Shown: positions 53,411 through 61,476 of the stretch, one piece after another | Numbering within the stretch: position 1 is the stretch's first letter | How the letters are laid out: every line of letters begins with the position of its first letter | Source: Streptomyces venezuelae | Lineage (GTDB): Bacteria > Actinomycetota > Actinomycetes > Streptomycetales > Streptomycetaceae | Length of the DNA stretch: 64,000 nucleotides | Direction of reading: 5' to 3' | NCBI RefSeq assembly: GCF_008642355.1 | Contig: NZ_CP029193.1 | Span: forward strand, 7,712,001 to 7,776,000 | Translations under genes and position numbers: made by a program | Notes under the pieces: generated by a model | Databases searched by the model: none | The model's input: the letters and a program-made list of their open reading frames with translations, nothing else | Told to the model about the DNA's origin: nothing

Positions 53411-54645
53411 CCATCGCCGCACTCGAAGCACTCACCTTCGGCCTGGGCCGCCTCGTCGAGGCCGCGGCCGACGCGGGGCACCGCCTGTGCCTGCTGACCG
53501 GCGACCGCGACGTCTACCGTCACGAACTCGCCCACCTCGACCCCGGGGCCCTCGACATCGTCGACGTCGACACCCACGACGCCGGGGCCTGCGCGGCCGC
53601 CCTGTCGGCCGTGCCCGACCTGAGCGGGCTCATCAACTCGACCGACACGTGGAGCGTCCCCGGCGCCGACCTGGCCGCCAAGTTCGGTCTGCCGGGACCC
53701 GACCCGACCGCGGTCCGGCTCCTGCGCGACAAGAGCCGGGTGCGGGCGCTCCTCCACGAGCGGGGCCTGAGCGCGAGCCGTGCCGTGGCGGTTCCGGCGC
53801 AGGTTTCCTCGGCCGCCGAGATCCTCAGGGAGGTCGGCCTGCCCGCCGTCCTGAAGGACTCCGCGGGCACGTCCTCCCGCAACGTATGGCCGGTGCGGGA
53901 CGAGCGGCAGCTGCGCACCGCACTCGCCGAGGCGTCCCGACGCGCTTTCAACGGGCAGTTGTTCGCCGAGCGCTTCTTCTCAGGACCGGTCTACAGCGCG
54001 GAGACGCTCGGCTGGCAGGGTGAGACGAAGCTGCTCGGAGTCCTGAGCCGCCAGATGTCGCCCGAGCCGTCCGTCCGTGAGGAGGCCGCCGCGTTCCCCG
54101 TGGCCTTCCCGCTCGCCGAACTCGGCCGTATCGAGGAGTGGGCGGGGCGTGTCCTGTCCGCCGCGGGCCACGACAGCGGCTTCGCGCACGTGGAGTTCGT
54201 CCTCACCGCGGACGGCCCGGAGCTGGTGGAGATCAACCGCCGCATCGGTGGCGCCCTCGTCGGCGAGGCCCTGTGCCGCGCCCTGGGCACCAACGTCTAC
54301 GACGCCTTGGTCGACACCGCGCTCGGCCACCGCCCCGCACTCCTGGACGCCGTGACGACCGGGTCCGCACCCGGACCGGCCACGGCTTTCGTGCTCGTCT
54401 ACCCCGACCGTCCCGGTACCCTCACCGGCTGGACGGGCCTCGACGGGCTGGCGGCGTTCCCCGGCTCGCCCGAGTGGTACCCGACCGCCGTCCCGGGGCG
54501 GCGCGTGCAGCACCTGAACGACCAGCGCGGATGCACGGGAATCGTGCTGGCCGAGGCCGAGACCGCCGAACTCGCCCTGCACAGGGCGCTCAGCGCGGCC
54601 GGCAGCATACGCCCGACCGTCGAGGCCGACGAAGACCGAGAATGA
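53407..54645 (+). CDS. ATP-grasp carboxylate-amine ligase
   Basis: The protein has 412 residues; the GTG overlaps the PLP enzyme stop. The ATP-grasp core is visible: KSRVRALLHERGLSASRAVA, LPAVLKDSAGTSSRNVWPV (ATP-binding Lys and loop), LFAERFFSGPVYSAETLGWQ, and AHVEFVLTADGPELVEINRR with metal-binding Glu and Asn, then IGGALVGEAL. Such enzymes join a carboxylate to an amine through an acyl phosphate, often making dipeptides. It would couple the amino acid made by the PLP enzyme to a second acid or amino acid. Confidence 0.88.
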   Translation: MTIAALEALTFGLGRLVEAAADAGHRLCLLTGDRDVYRHELAHLDPGALDIVDVDTHDAGACAAALSAVPDLSGLINSTDTWSVPGADLAAKFGLPGPDPTAVRLLRDKSRVRALLHERGLSASRAVAVPAQVSSAAEILREVGLPAVLKDSAGTSSRNVWPVRDERQLRTALAEASRRAFNGQLFAERFFSGPVYSAETLGWQGETKLLGVLSRQMSPEPSVREEAAAFPVAFPLAELGRIEEWAGRVLSAAGHDSGFAHVEFVLTADGPELVEINRRIGGALVGEALCRALGTNVYDALVDTALGHRPALLDAVTTGSAPGPATAFVLVYPDRPGTLTGWTGLDGLAAFPGSPEWYPTAVPGRRVQHLNDQRGCTGIVLAEAETAELALHRALSAAGSIRPTVEADEDRE

Positions 54646-55940
54646 CCCCGTCACCCCACAAACCGACACCCGCACCAAAACGGATGCGGTCATCGCCACT
54701 GACACGCCTGGCACAGTTCACTCACTTCACCGCCCCGCAGTACTTCCTCCTCGCCGGCTCGTTCCTCATACCCCTGGGCAGCTTCGCCGTGCTGCCCTTC
54801 ATGTCGGTGCTGCTGCACGAACGGCTGGGCATGGGGCTCGGCGCCGTGGGCGTGGTGCTGGCCGTCGCCTCGTTCGTGCAGTTCTCGGGCGGTGTCGTCG
54901 GGGCGGCCCTGGCCGAACGCATCGGCCTGCAGCGCACCATGCTGCTGGCCCTGGTGATCCGCACGGCGGGTTTCGCGGCGTTCCTGCCGGGGCTGAGCAG
55001 GCCGACGTGGGCGGTCGCCGCCCTGTTCCTCGTCTCCGCCGGGGCCGCGCTTTACCTGCCCGCCAACAAGGCGTACCTGGTCACGGGGGTGGGGGAGGAG
55101 CGGCGCGCCCCGCTCCTTTCCGCGAGCAGCTCGGCGCTCAACGCGGGCATCGCACTGGGCCCCATCGCGGCCGCCCCCTTCGTCCTGACGGCGTCGGCGG
55201 GGCTCTTCACGGCGGTCGCCGTGCTGTTCGCCCTGATCACGGCGGGGCACGCGCTGCTGCCGCAGGCGACGCCGGAAGCGCCTCCCGAGGACGACCACAG
55301 CACGCAGTCGGCGGCCGAGAAGCCGTCGGCCCTGCTCCCTTTCGCGATCACCGTTCTGAGTGTGTACGTCTTCATGTTCTTCCAGCACTACCTCGCGCTG
55401 TACGCGGTGGGCAGGACGTCGACGTACTTCTACGGTCTGGTCCTCGCCCTCTACGCCCTCCTCCTCGTGGTCACCCAGCCCCTCCTGTCGGACTGGACGG
55501 CCCACCTGCCCTACCCGCGCGCCCTGCGCATCGGTTTCACGGCACTGGCCGCGGGCATGGCGGCGCTGGCCCTCGGCCACCCGGCCGCCATCCTCGGCGG
55601 GGCGCTGCTCATCTGCGCCGGCGAGATCGTCCTGTTCCTGAAGAACGACCTCGAAGCGCTGGCGCTGTCCCCCCGCTCGCCCGCGGTCGTCTTCGGCCGA
55701 CAGCGCCTGGCGGCCGGGATCGGCGCGTTCGCGAGCGGGATCGTGGGGGGAGAGGGCTACGCGTGGGCGGAACGCACGGACCACACCGGCCTGTTCTGGC
55801 TGGCGGTGGCGGCGCAGTGCGCGCTGCTGCCACCGCTGCTGCTACGTGCCCTGCGCGGGCCCATTCCCTATTTCTGCAACGGGTTCTACTCTGTCCGCCG
55901 TCGGGTCCGGGAGCGAGCGCGCCGAGCGCCGATCCAGTAG
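54642..55940 (+). CDS. MFS exporter, last gene of the metallophore-like operon
   Basis: The protein has 432 residues and about twelve membrane helices, with the start overlapping the ligase stop. The family motif between helices 2 and 3 is degenerate (AALAERIGLQRTMLLAL), as in drug or metabolite exporters of the DHA1 group; a charged linker (EAPPEDDHSTQSAAEK) separates the two halves. The final 35 residues are Arg-rich and cytoplasmic. Position after the two biosynthetic genes makes export of their product the likely job. Confidence 0.9.
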   Translation: MTPSPHKPTPAPKRMRSSPLTRLAQFTHFTAPQYFLLAGSFLIPLGSFAVLPFMSVLLHERLGMGLGAVGVVLAVASFVQFSGGVVGAALAERIGLQRTMLLALVIRTAGFAAFLPGLSRPTWAVAALFLVSAGAALYLPANKAYLVTGVGEERRAPLLSASSSALNAGIALGPIAAAPFVLTASAGLFTAVAVLFALITAGHALLPQATPEAPPEDDHSTQSAAEKPSALLPFAITVLSVYVFMFFQHYLALYAVGRTSTYFYGLVLALYALLLVVTQPLLSDWTAHLPYPRALRIGFTALAAGMAALALGHPAAILGGALLICAGEIVLFLKNDLEALALSPRSPAVVFGRQRLAAGIGAFASGIVGGEGYAWAERTDHTGLFWLAVAAQCALLPPLLLRALRGPIPYFCNGFYSVRRRVRERARRAPIQ

Positions 55941-55954
55941 AGCCTGGAGGGGCA

Positions 55955-57154
55955 GTGCACCTCGAATACACGCCTGAGCAGCAGCAGTTGCGCACCGAGC
56001 TGCGTGCGTACTTCGCCGAGCTGGTACCGGACAACTCCTACGCGCGGTACGGCGAACCCGCCGCGCAGAAGCGGTTCTACCGGGAGACGGTCCGCCGCCT
56101 GGGCGCGGACGGCTGGCTGGGGGTCGGCTGGCCCGAGGAGTACGGCGGGCGTGGGCTCTCGCCCATGGAGCAGTTCATCTTCTTCGACGAGGCGGCGCAG
56201 GCGGGCGTGCCGCTGCCGCTGATGGCGCTGAACACCGTGGGGCCGACGATCATGCAGTTCGGCACGGACGAGCAGAAGGCGTACTTCCTGCCGCGGATCC
56301 TCTCCGGCGAACTCGACTTCGCCATCGGCTACAGCGAACCCGACGCCGGTACGGATCTCGCGTCGCTGAAGACGAAGGCGGTGCGGGAGGGCGACGAGGA
56401 GACCGGCCACTACACGGTCAACGGTCAGAAGATCTGGACGACCAACGGCGACACGGCTGACTGGGTCTGGCTGGCGGTCCGTACGGCCACCCCCGAAGAG
56501 GGCGTCCCGCTCCACAAGGGGATCACCATGCTCCTGGTCCCCACGAGCGACCCGGGCTACTCCTGCACCCTCATCAACACCCTCGCCTCGCACGACACGA
56601 CCGCCAGCTACTACGAGAACGTCCGCGTCCCCGTCTCCCGTCGCGTCGGCGAGGAGAACAAGGGCTGGCGTCTGATCACGAACCAGCTCAACCACGAACG
56701 CGTCACGCTCGCCGCGCACGGCACGATGGCGATCCGCGCGCTCCACAACGTCCAACGCTGGGCGATGGACACCAAGCTGGCCGACGGCCGCCGCGTCATC
56801 GACCTGAACTGGGTCCGTGGCCGCCTCGCGAGGACCCACGCGCGGCTCGACGCGATGAAGCTCCTCAACTGGCGGATGGTGAACGCGGTCCAGGAAGGCA
56901 CGCTCACCCCGCAGGACGCGTCCGCGGTGAAGGTATACGGCTCGGAAGCACGCCGCGACGCGTACGCCTGGCTGATGGAGGTCGTCGCCTCGGCCGGCTC
57001 CCTGAAGGAGGGCTCGTCGGGCGCGGTCCTCCACGGCGAACTGGAACGCGGCTACCGCTCGGCGGTGATCTTCACCTTCGGCGGCGGCAACAACGAGATC
57101 CAGCGCGAGATCATCTCCTGGATCGGGCTGGGGATGCCGCGGGTGCGGCGCTGA
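55955..57154 (+). CDS. Acyl-CoA dehydrogenase
   Basis: The protein has 399 residues from a GTG with GGAGGGG. Motifs: GWLGVGWPEEYGGRGLSPME, AIGYSEPDAGTDLASLKTKA (FAD and substrate), GQKIWTTNGDTADWVWL, and GGGNNEIQREIISWIGLGMP near the C-terminus. This resembles FadE-type dehydrogenases of steroid and branched-lipid pathways. It starts 14 bases after the MFS exporter stop and may be co-transcribed, but it has its own ribosome site and no obvious link to chelator synthesis. Confidence 0.93.
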   Translation: MHLEYTPEQQQLRTELRAYFAELVPDNSYARYGEPAAQKRFYRETVRRLGADGWLGVGWPEEYGGRGLSPMEQFIFFDEAAQAGVPLPLMALNTVGPTIMQFGTDEQKAYFLPRILSGELDFAIGYSEPDAGTDLASLKTKAVREGDEETGHYTVNGQKIWTTNGDTADWVWLAVRTATPEEGVPLHKGITMLLVPTSDPGYSCTLINTLASHDTTASYYENVRVPVSRRVGEENKGWRLITNQLNHERVTLAAHGTMAIRALHNVQRWAMDTKLADGRRVIDLNWVRGRLARTHARLDAMKLLNWRMVNAVQEGTLTPQDASAVKVYGSEARRDAYAWLMEVVASAGSLKEGSSGAVLHGELERGYRSAVIFTFGGGNNEIQREIISWIGLGMPRVRR

Positions 57155-57214
57155 GCTGCCAGATTCCGCCTACGAGGTGGACGTGATCCGGCACAGGGAT
57201 CGGATCGACGTCGC

Positions 57215-57445
57215 ATGACCGAGCGCGGCGAGCAGCGGCTGACCATCCGGGACGTGGCGGCGCGGGCCGGCGTCCCGCGCGGCGCCGTCTCCCCGGCCTT
57301 CGACAACAAGCCCGGGGTGTCGGAGGCGACCCGGACCCGCATCGTCGAGGTCGTGCTCGCGAGCCGACGGGTGGCCGCCCACCAGGTGCCGACGCCTGCC
57401 CTCACGCCGAGGGGTTCGACGGGGCCGCCGCCGGGGCGAGAATGA
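57215..57445 (+). pseudogene. LacI-family regulator remnant (HTH only)
   Basis: The 76-residue frame contains a complete LacI N-terminal HTH: LTIRDVAARAGVPRGAVSPA then FDNKPGVSEATRTRIVEVV. After about residue 50 it changes to unrelated Pro/Arg-rich sequence and stops. The hinge helix and the ~270-residue ligand domain are missing. Position VSPAF shows a proline where LacI proteins usually have Leu or Arg, so even the HTH is probably damaged. Confidence 0.75.
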
Positions 57446-57500
57446 GGGCACCCGGTCATGTGTACGGCCGGGTCGTCACCCGTCAGGAGTTGGTCGCACC

Positions 57501-58478
57501 ATGCCGGAGCGCGCACATCCGCGTACGTCCATACCCGCGCCCGACCACCCCTCACCCGACCCCGACCCCGGGCTGTTCGGGCCGTCCTCCGTGACCTGGC
57601 AGGCGCACGCCGACCCGATGATGTGGGTCGCCGGGATCAGGGCCCTCTACCTCCAGGCCCTGCATCCCCGCGCGGTCCGCGGCGTCATGGAGAACTCCGA
57701 CTTCCGCAAGGACGCGTGGGGCCGCCTCATGCGGACCGCCAACTTCGTGGGCACGACCACCTACGGGACGACCGAGGTGGCCGAGAAGGCGGGCGCCCGG
57801 GTGCGGAAGATCCACACCATGCTCGGGGCCACCGACCCCGGGACGGGGGAGCGGTACGGCGTCGACGAGCCCGAACTGCTGCTCTGGGTGCACTGCGCCG
57901 AGATCGACTCCTATCTCCACGTCGTACGCCGCTCGGGGTTCCGCCTCACCGACGCGCTGGCCGACCGATACGTCGACGAGCACCGGCAGAGCGCCCGCCT
58001 GGTGGGCCTCGACCCCGCGGACGTACCGGCGTCGACGGCCGAACTCGCCGCGTACTTCGAGGAGGTGCGGCCGAGGCTCGCCGCCGGGCCCGACGCGCGT
58101 GCCGTCGACGACTTCCTGCAGCGCCCGCCGACGCACGCACTCCTCGTTCCGGCGCGTGAACTGCTGTGGAGGCGTGTGGCGAACCTGGCGTACGCCTCCC
58201 TGCCGCCGTACGCCCACGAGCTGTACGGCAGAGCGGCCCCGCCGCCCGCCGCGGTGACCCGCAGACTCGTCCTCACCGGCACCGTCCTGCGCGCCGTCCC
58301 CAACCGTGTGCGCTGGCAACTCCCGCCCAAACACATCCTGCGCGCCATGGCGCGACTCGGCCCCGGCAGCCGCCCGGCCCCGTACAAACTCGACAGACGG
58401 GACGCCATACTGGACGGGGCGGGGAGGGCGCGGCGACGCAACGGGGGCGACAACACGAGATGGCGGACACCAGGCTGA
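57501..58478 (+). CDS. Oxygenase MpaB family (DUF2236) protein
   Basis: The protein has 325 residues. Family features: DPMMWVAGIRALYLQALHPR with the conserved His, RTANFVGTTTYGTTEVAEKA, ARVRKIHTMLGA, and LLLWVHCAEIDSYL. This is the haem-binding MpaB/latex-clearing-protein fold that is widespread in actinobacteria. The substrate is unknown. Its last 19 bases overlap the start of the kinase gene in a different frame. Confidence 0.88.
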   Translation: MPERAHPRTSIPAPDHPSPDPDPGLFGPSSVTWQAHADPMMWVAGIRALYLQALHPRAVRGVMENSDFRKDAWGRLMRTANFVGTTTYGTTEVAEKAGARVRKIHTMLGATDPGTGERYGVDEPELLLWVHCAEIDSYLHVVRRSGFRLTDALADRYVDEHRQSARLVGLDPADVPASTAELAAYFEEVRPRLAAGPDARAVDDFLQRPPTHALLVPARELLWRRVANLAYASLPPYAHELYGRAAPPPAAVTRRLVLTGTVLRAVPNRVRWQLPPKHILRAMARLGPGSRPAPYKLDRRDAILDGAGRARRRNGGDNTRWRTPG

Positions 58479-60697
58479 TCCAGAGCCGCTACCGGCTCCT
58501 GGATCTGATCGGGCGCGGCGGCATGGGCGAGGTCTGGCGGGCCCGCGACGAGTCGCTGGGCCGGCAGGTCGCGGTCAAATGCCTCAAGCCGATGGGGCCC
58601 CAGCACGACCAGGCGTTCACGCGCGTGCTGCGGGAGCGCTTCCGGCGCGAGGCCCGCGTCGCGGCCGCGCTCCAGCACCGGGGTGTCACCGTCGTCCACG
58701 ACTTCGGCGAGCACGACGGCGTGCTGTACCTGGTGATGGAGCTCCTCGACGGGCGCAACCTCAGTCAGCTCATGGAGGACAACAAGCAGCACCCCCTGCC
58801 CGTCGAGGACGTCGTGGACATCGCCGACCAGGTCGCGGGCGCCCTCGCCTACACCCATGAACAGGGCATCGTGCACCGCGACCTGAAGCCCGCGAACATC
58901 ATGCGGCTCGCCGACGGCACGGTGAAGATCTGTGACTTCGGCATAGCCCGCCTCGGCGCCGACATCGGCTTCACCTCCCGCCTCACCGGCACGGGCATCG
59001 CCATGGGCACCCCGCACTACATGTCGCCCGAGCAGATCAGCGGCGACCCCGTCGACCAGCGCAGCGACCTCTACTCCTTCGGGTGCGTGCTGTACGAGAT
59101 CGCCACCGGAGCCCCGCCGTTCGACATGGAGGACGCCTGGGCCGTCCTGGTCGGCCACCGCGACACCACGCCCGAGCCGCCCCGCAGACACCGCGACGAG
59201 CTGCCCGCGTACTTCGACCGCATCGTCCTCGACCTGCTCGCCAAGGAGCCGACGGGCCGGCCGCACGACGCGCGCGAGCTGGGCCGCCGCATCGCCGCGG
59301 GACGCACGTCGCTCACGTACGTCCCCACGGTCGCGACGCCCCCCGTCCGCCGCGCCGACCCCCTGGGCTCCCGCGAACCGCGCCTGCCGTCCTGGACCCG
59401 AGGCATGACCACGGGACACAAGGCCGGCGGCGCGTCCGTGCTGCGCACCACCCCGCCCGACGCGGCCGCGGGCCTGACCGGCGAATGGATCCCCCGGGTC
59501 GACGCGCGTCGCGCCACGACCCCCCGCCCCACCGAACGCCCCACGCCACCCCCCGAACTGGTCGCCACGCTCACCAACCGCCACAACGCCGGACTGAGCC
59601 TCGGCCGGCTCGGCCGCTGGGCGGAGGCGGGCGAGGTGCACCGCTCGGTCGCCGCCGAACGCGAGCACGCCCTGGGCCCCGACCACCCCGACACGCTCGC
59701 GAGCCGGTACGAGGTCGGCTTCACGCTCAGCCGCACCGGCCGCGCGTCCGACGCCCTGCGCGAGTACAGCCGTGTCGCGCAGGGCCGGGAGCGCACGCTC
59801 GGCCCCGACCACCCGGACACGCTCGCCGCGCGTCAGGAGATGGCGTACGTACTGGGGCAGCTCGGCAGGCACTTCGAGGCCCACCAGACGTATACGTCGG
59901 TGCTCGCCGTCCGCGAGCGCACGGCGGGCTCCGACCACCCGGACACGCTGCGCTGCCGCCACAACCTCGCGTACAACCTGAGCCGCCTCGGCCGCCTGGA
60001 GGACTCCTACCGACTCGCCGAGGAAGTGGCGGAGGCCCGCGCGCGGGTCCTGGGCCCCACCCACCCCGACACCCTGGTCACCCGCTACGAAGTCGCCTAC
60101 GCACTGGGTCAGTTGGGTCGCTGGCCGGAAGCGCTCCAGGTGTACCGGGAGGTCGCCGAAGCCCGCGTACGGGCCCTCGGCCCCGACCATCCCGACACGC
60201 TCACCGCCCGCTACGAAGTCGGCATCAGCCTCGGTCGCCTCGGCCGCAGCGGCGAGGCCCTCGACCTCTACCGCCACCTCATCGACGACCGCACCCGCGT
60301 CAACGGCCCCGCCGACCCCGAAACGCTCCGGGCCCGCCACGGACTCGGCGTCAACCTCGGACGCCTCGGCCGCTGGGAGGAGGCGCTCGCTGAAGCCCGC
60401 GACGTGTGCGCCATCCGCGAACGGGTCCTCGGCCCCGACCACCCCGACACCCTCGTCAGCCGCCGCGAGGTCGCCGTCGGCCTCGGCTGGCTCGGCCGCT
60501 GGACCGACGCGCTCACGGAGTACCGCAGAGTGGCAGCGTCCCGAGAACGAGTCCTGGGCCCCGACCACCCCGACACCCTCGCCAGCCACAACGACGAGGC
60601 CCACTGCCTGGAACAGCTGGGACGGGGCGCGGAGGCGGTGGAGGTGTACCGGAGGGTGGCTGTGGCGCGGCAGAGGGGGGATGGCGGGGGGCGGTGA
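58460..60697 (+). CDS. Soluble Ser/Thr protein kinase with C-terminal TPR repeats
   Basis: The protein has 745 residues. The kinase domain (1-280) is complete: IGRGGMGEVW glycine loop, VAVKCLK with Lys40, IVHRDLKPANI with Asp141, ICDFGIA, and GTPHYMSPEQ. A ~95-residue Pro/Arg/Thr linker follows. Residues ~375-740 carry about eight TPR-like units of 42 residues with the motif LGPDHPDTL and LGxLGRxxEAL. No membrane segment is present, unlike PknB-type kinases, so it is cytoplasmic with the TPR array as a docking platform. The TPR style matches NB-ARC/FxsT-type repeats. Confidence 0.95.
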   Translation: MADTRLIQSRYRLLDLIGRGGMGEVWRARDESLGRQVAVKCLKPMGPQHDQAFTRVLRERFRREARVAAALQHRGVTVVHDFGEHDGVLYLVMELLDGRNLSQLMEDNKQHPLPVEDVVDIADQVAGALAYTHEQGIVHRDLKPANIMRLADGTVKICDFGIARLGADIGFTSRLTGTGIAMGTPHYMSPEQISGDPVDQRSDLYSFGCVLYEIATGAPPFDMEDAWAVLVGHRDTTPEPPRRHRDELPAYFDRIVLDLLAKEPTGRPHDARELGRRIAAGRTSLTYVPTVATPPVRRADPLGSREPRLPSWTRGMTTGHKAGGASVLRTTPPDAAAGLTGEWIPRVDARRATTPRPTERPTPPPELVATLTNRHNAGLSLGRLGRWAEAGEVHRSVAAEREHALGPDHPDTLASRYEVGFTLSRTGRASDALREYSRVAQGRERTLGPDHPDTLAARQEMAYVLGQLGRHFEAHQTYTSVLAVRERTAGSDHPDTLRCRHNLAYNLSRLGRLEDSYRLAEEVAEARARVLGPTHPDTLVTRYEVAYALGQLGRWPEALQVYREVAEARVRALGPDHPDTLTARYEVGISLGRLGRSGEALDLYRHLIDDRTRVNGPADPETLRARHGLGVNLGRLGRWEEALAEARDVCAIRERVLGPDHPDTLVSRREVAVGLGWLGRWTDALTEYRRVAASRERVLGPDHPDTLASHNDEAHCLEQLGRGAEAVEVYRRVAVARQRGDGGGR

Positions 60698-60717
60698 GGC
60701 GCCGCGAGGATGCGGTC

Positions 60718-61410
60718 ATGGAGCGGATACCGAGTCGGCGGGAAGCGTCGGAGGCGGTCCAAGAGCACGGGTGGCGCTACTTGCTGGGCACGCTGCAGAC
60801 GTCCGTTCCGGTCGGGACGATGGTTCAAGCGGTCGGCCTGGCGGCGGACGCTGTCGCGGTGTGCGGCGACGATGCCGACCGCCATCTGCGGGTCGATGTC
60901 CGCCCCGACGCGGCGGTCCTCACCCTCCAGTCGCTGGACCACGCGGCGGTCACCACCCGGGACATCGAACTCGCACGTCGAATCTCTGCCGCCGTCGGTC
61001 GGGCCGGGTTCCTGCCGCAACCCGGAATCGGGACAGGGGCGCCGCGCTCGGTCCAGGCCGTGGAGATCGCGATCGACGCCCTGAGCATCTCCGGGGTTCG
61101 GCCCTTCTGGAAGGCGGTGTTGGGATACGTCGACGAGGCGGGCGCCGATGGGCCGGAGGATCCGCTCGTCGACCCGGTCCGGCAGGGGCCGGCCGTCTGG
61201 TTCCAGCAGATGGACCGCGCACGTCCGCAGCGCAGTCGCATCCACATGGACGTCAGCGTCCCGCACGACGAGGCGCGTCGGCGTATCGAGGCCGCGGTGG
61301 AAGCCGGCGGCCGACTCGTGTCCGCGAGCCGCGCTCCCGCCTTCTGGGTGCTCGCCGACCCGGAGGGCAACGAAGCGTGCATCACCACATGGCAAGGCCG
61401 GGACGGCTGA
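60718..61410 (+). CDS. VOC protein fused to a pterin-carbinolamine-dehydratase-like domain
   Basis: The protein has 230 residues with GAGGA upstream. Residues ~1-100 (VQEHGWRYLLGTLQTSVPVG, DRHLRVDVRPDAAVLTLQSL, HAAVTTRDIELARRISAA) follow the pattern of 4a-hydroxytetrahydrobiopterin dehydratase, including the late [HS]xxGxTxxDxxLA-like helix. Residues ~115-230 are a VOC domain (AIDALSISGVRPFWKAVLGY, SRIHMDVSVPHDEARRRIEA, FWVLADPEGNEACI). This two-domain architecture is known in actinobacteria but its reaction is not known to me. Confidence 0.82.
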   Translation: MERIPSRREASEAVQEHGWRYLLGTLQTSVPVGTMVQAVGLAADAVAVCGDDADRHLRVDVRPDAAVLTLQSLDHAAVTTRDIELARRISAAVGRAGFLPQPGIGTGAPRSVQAVEIAIDALSISGVRPFWKAVLGYVDEAGADGPEDPLVDPVRQGPAVWFQQMDRARPQRSRIHMDVSVPHDEARRRIEAAVEAGGRLVSASRAPAFWVLADPEGNEACITTWQGRDG

Positions 61411-61476
61411 CGCGATGGGCCGGACGCGCGGGCCGCATGATCACCTCGTACGAGGGCGACGGCGACCCGCTGCTCC

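Noticed and set aside
57911..60604. Long open frame on the minus strand opposite the MpaB-family and kinase genes
   Set aside because: Its repeats are the mirror of the TPR array, it has no start signal or family motif, and the plus-strand genes are fully supported.
59570..60690. Regular ~126-bp repeats resembling a CRISPR or satellite array
   Set aside because: They are in frame with the kinase gene and encode TPR units; there are no spacers and no cas genes.
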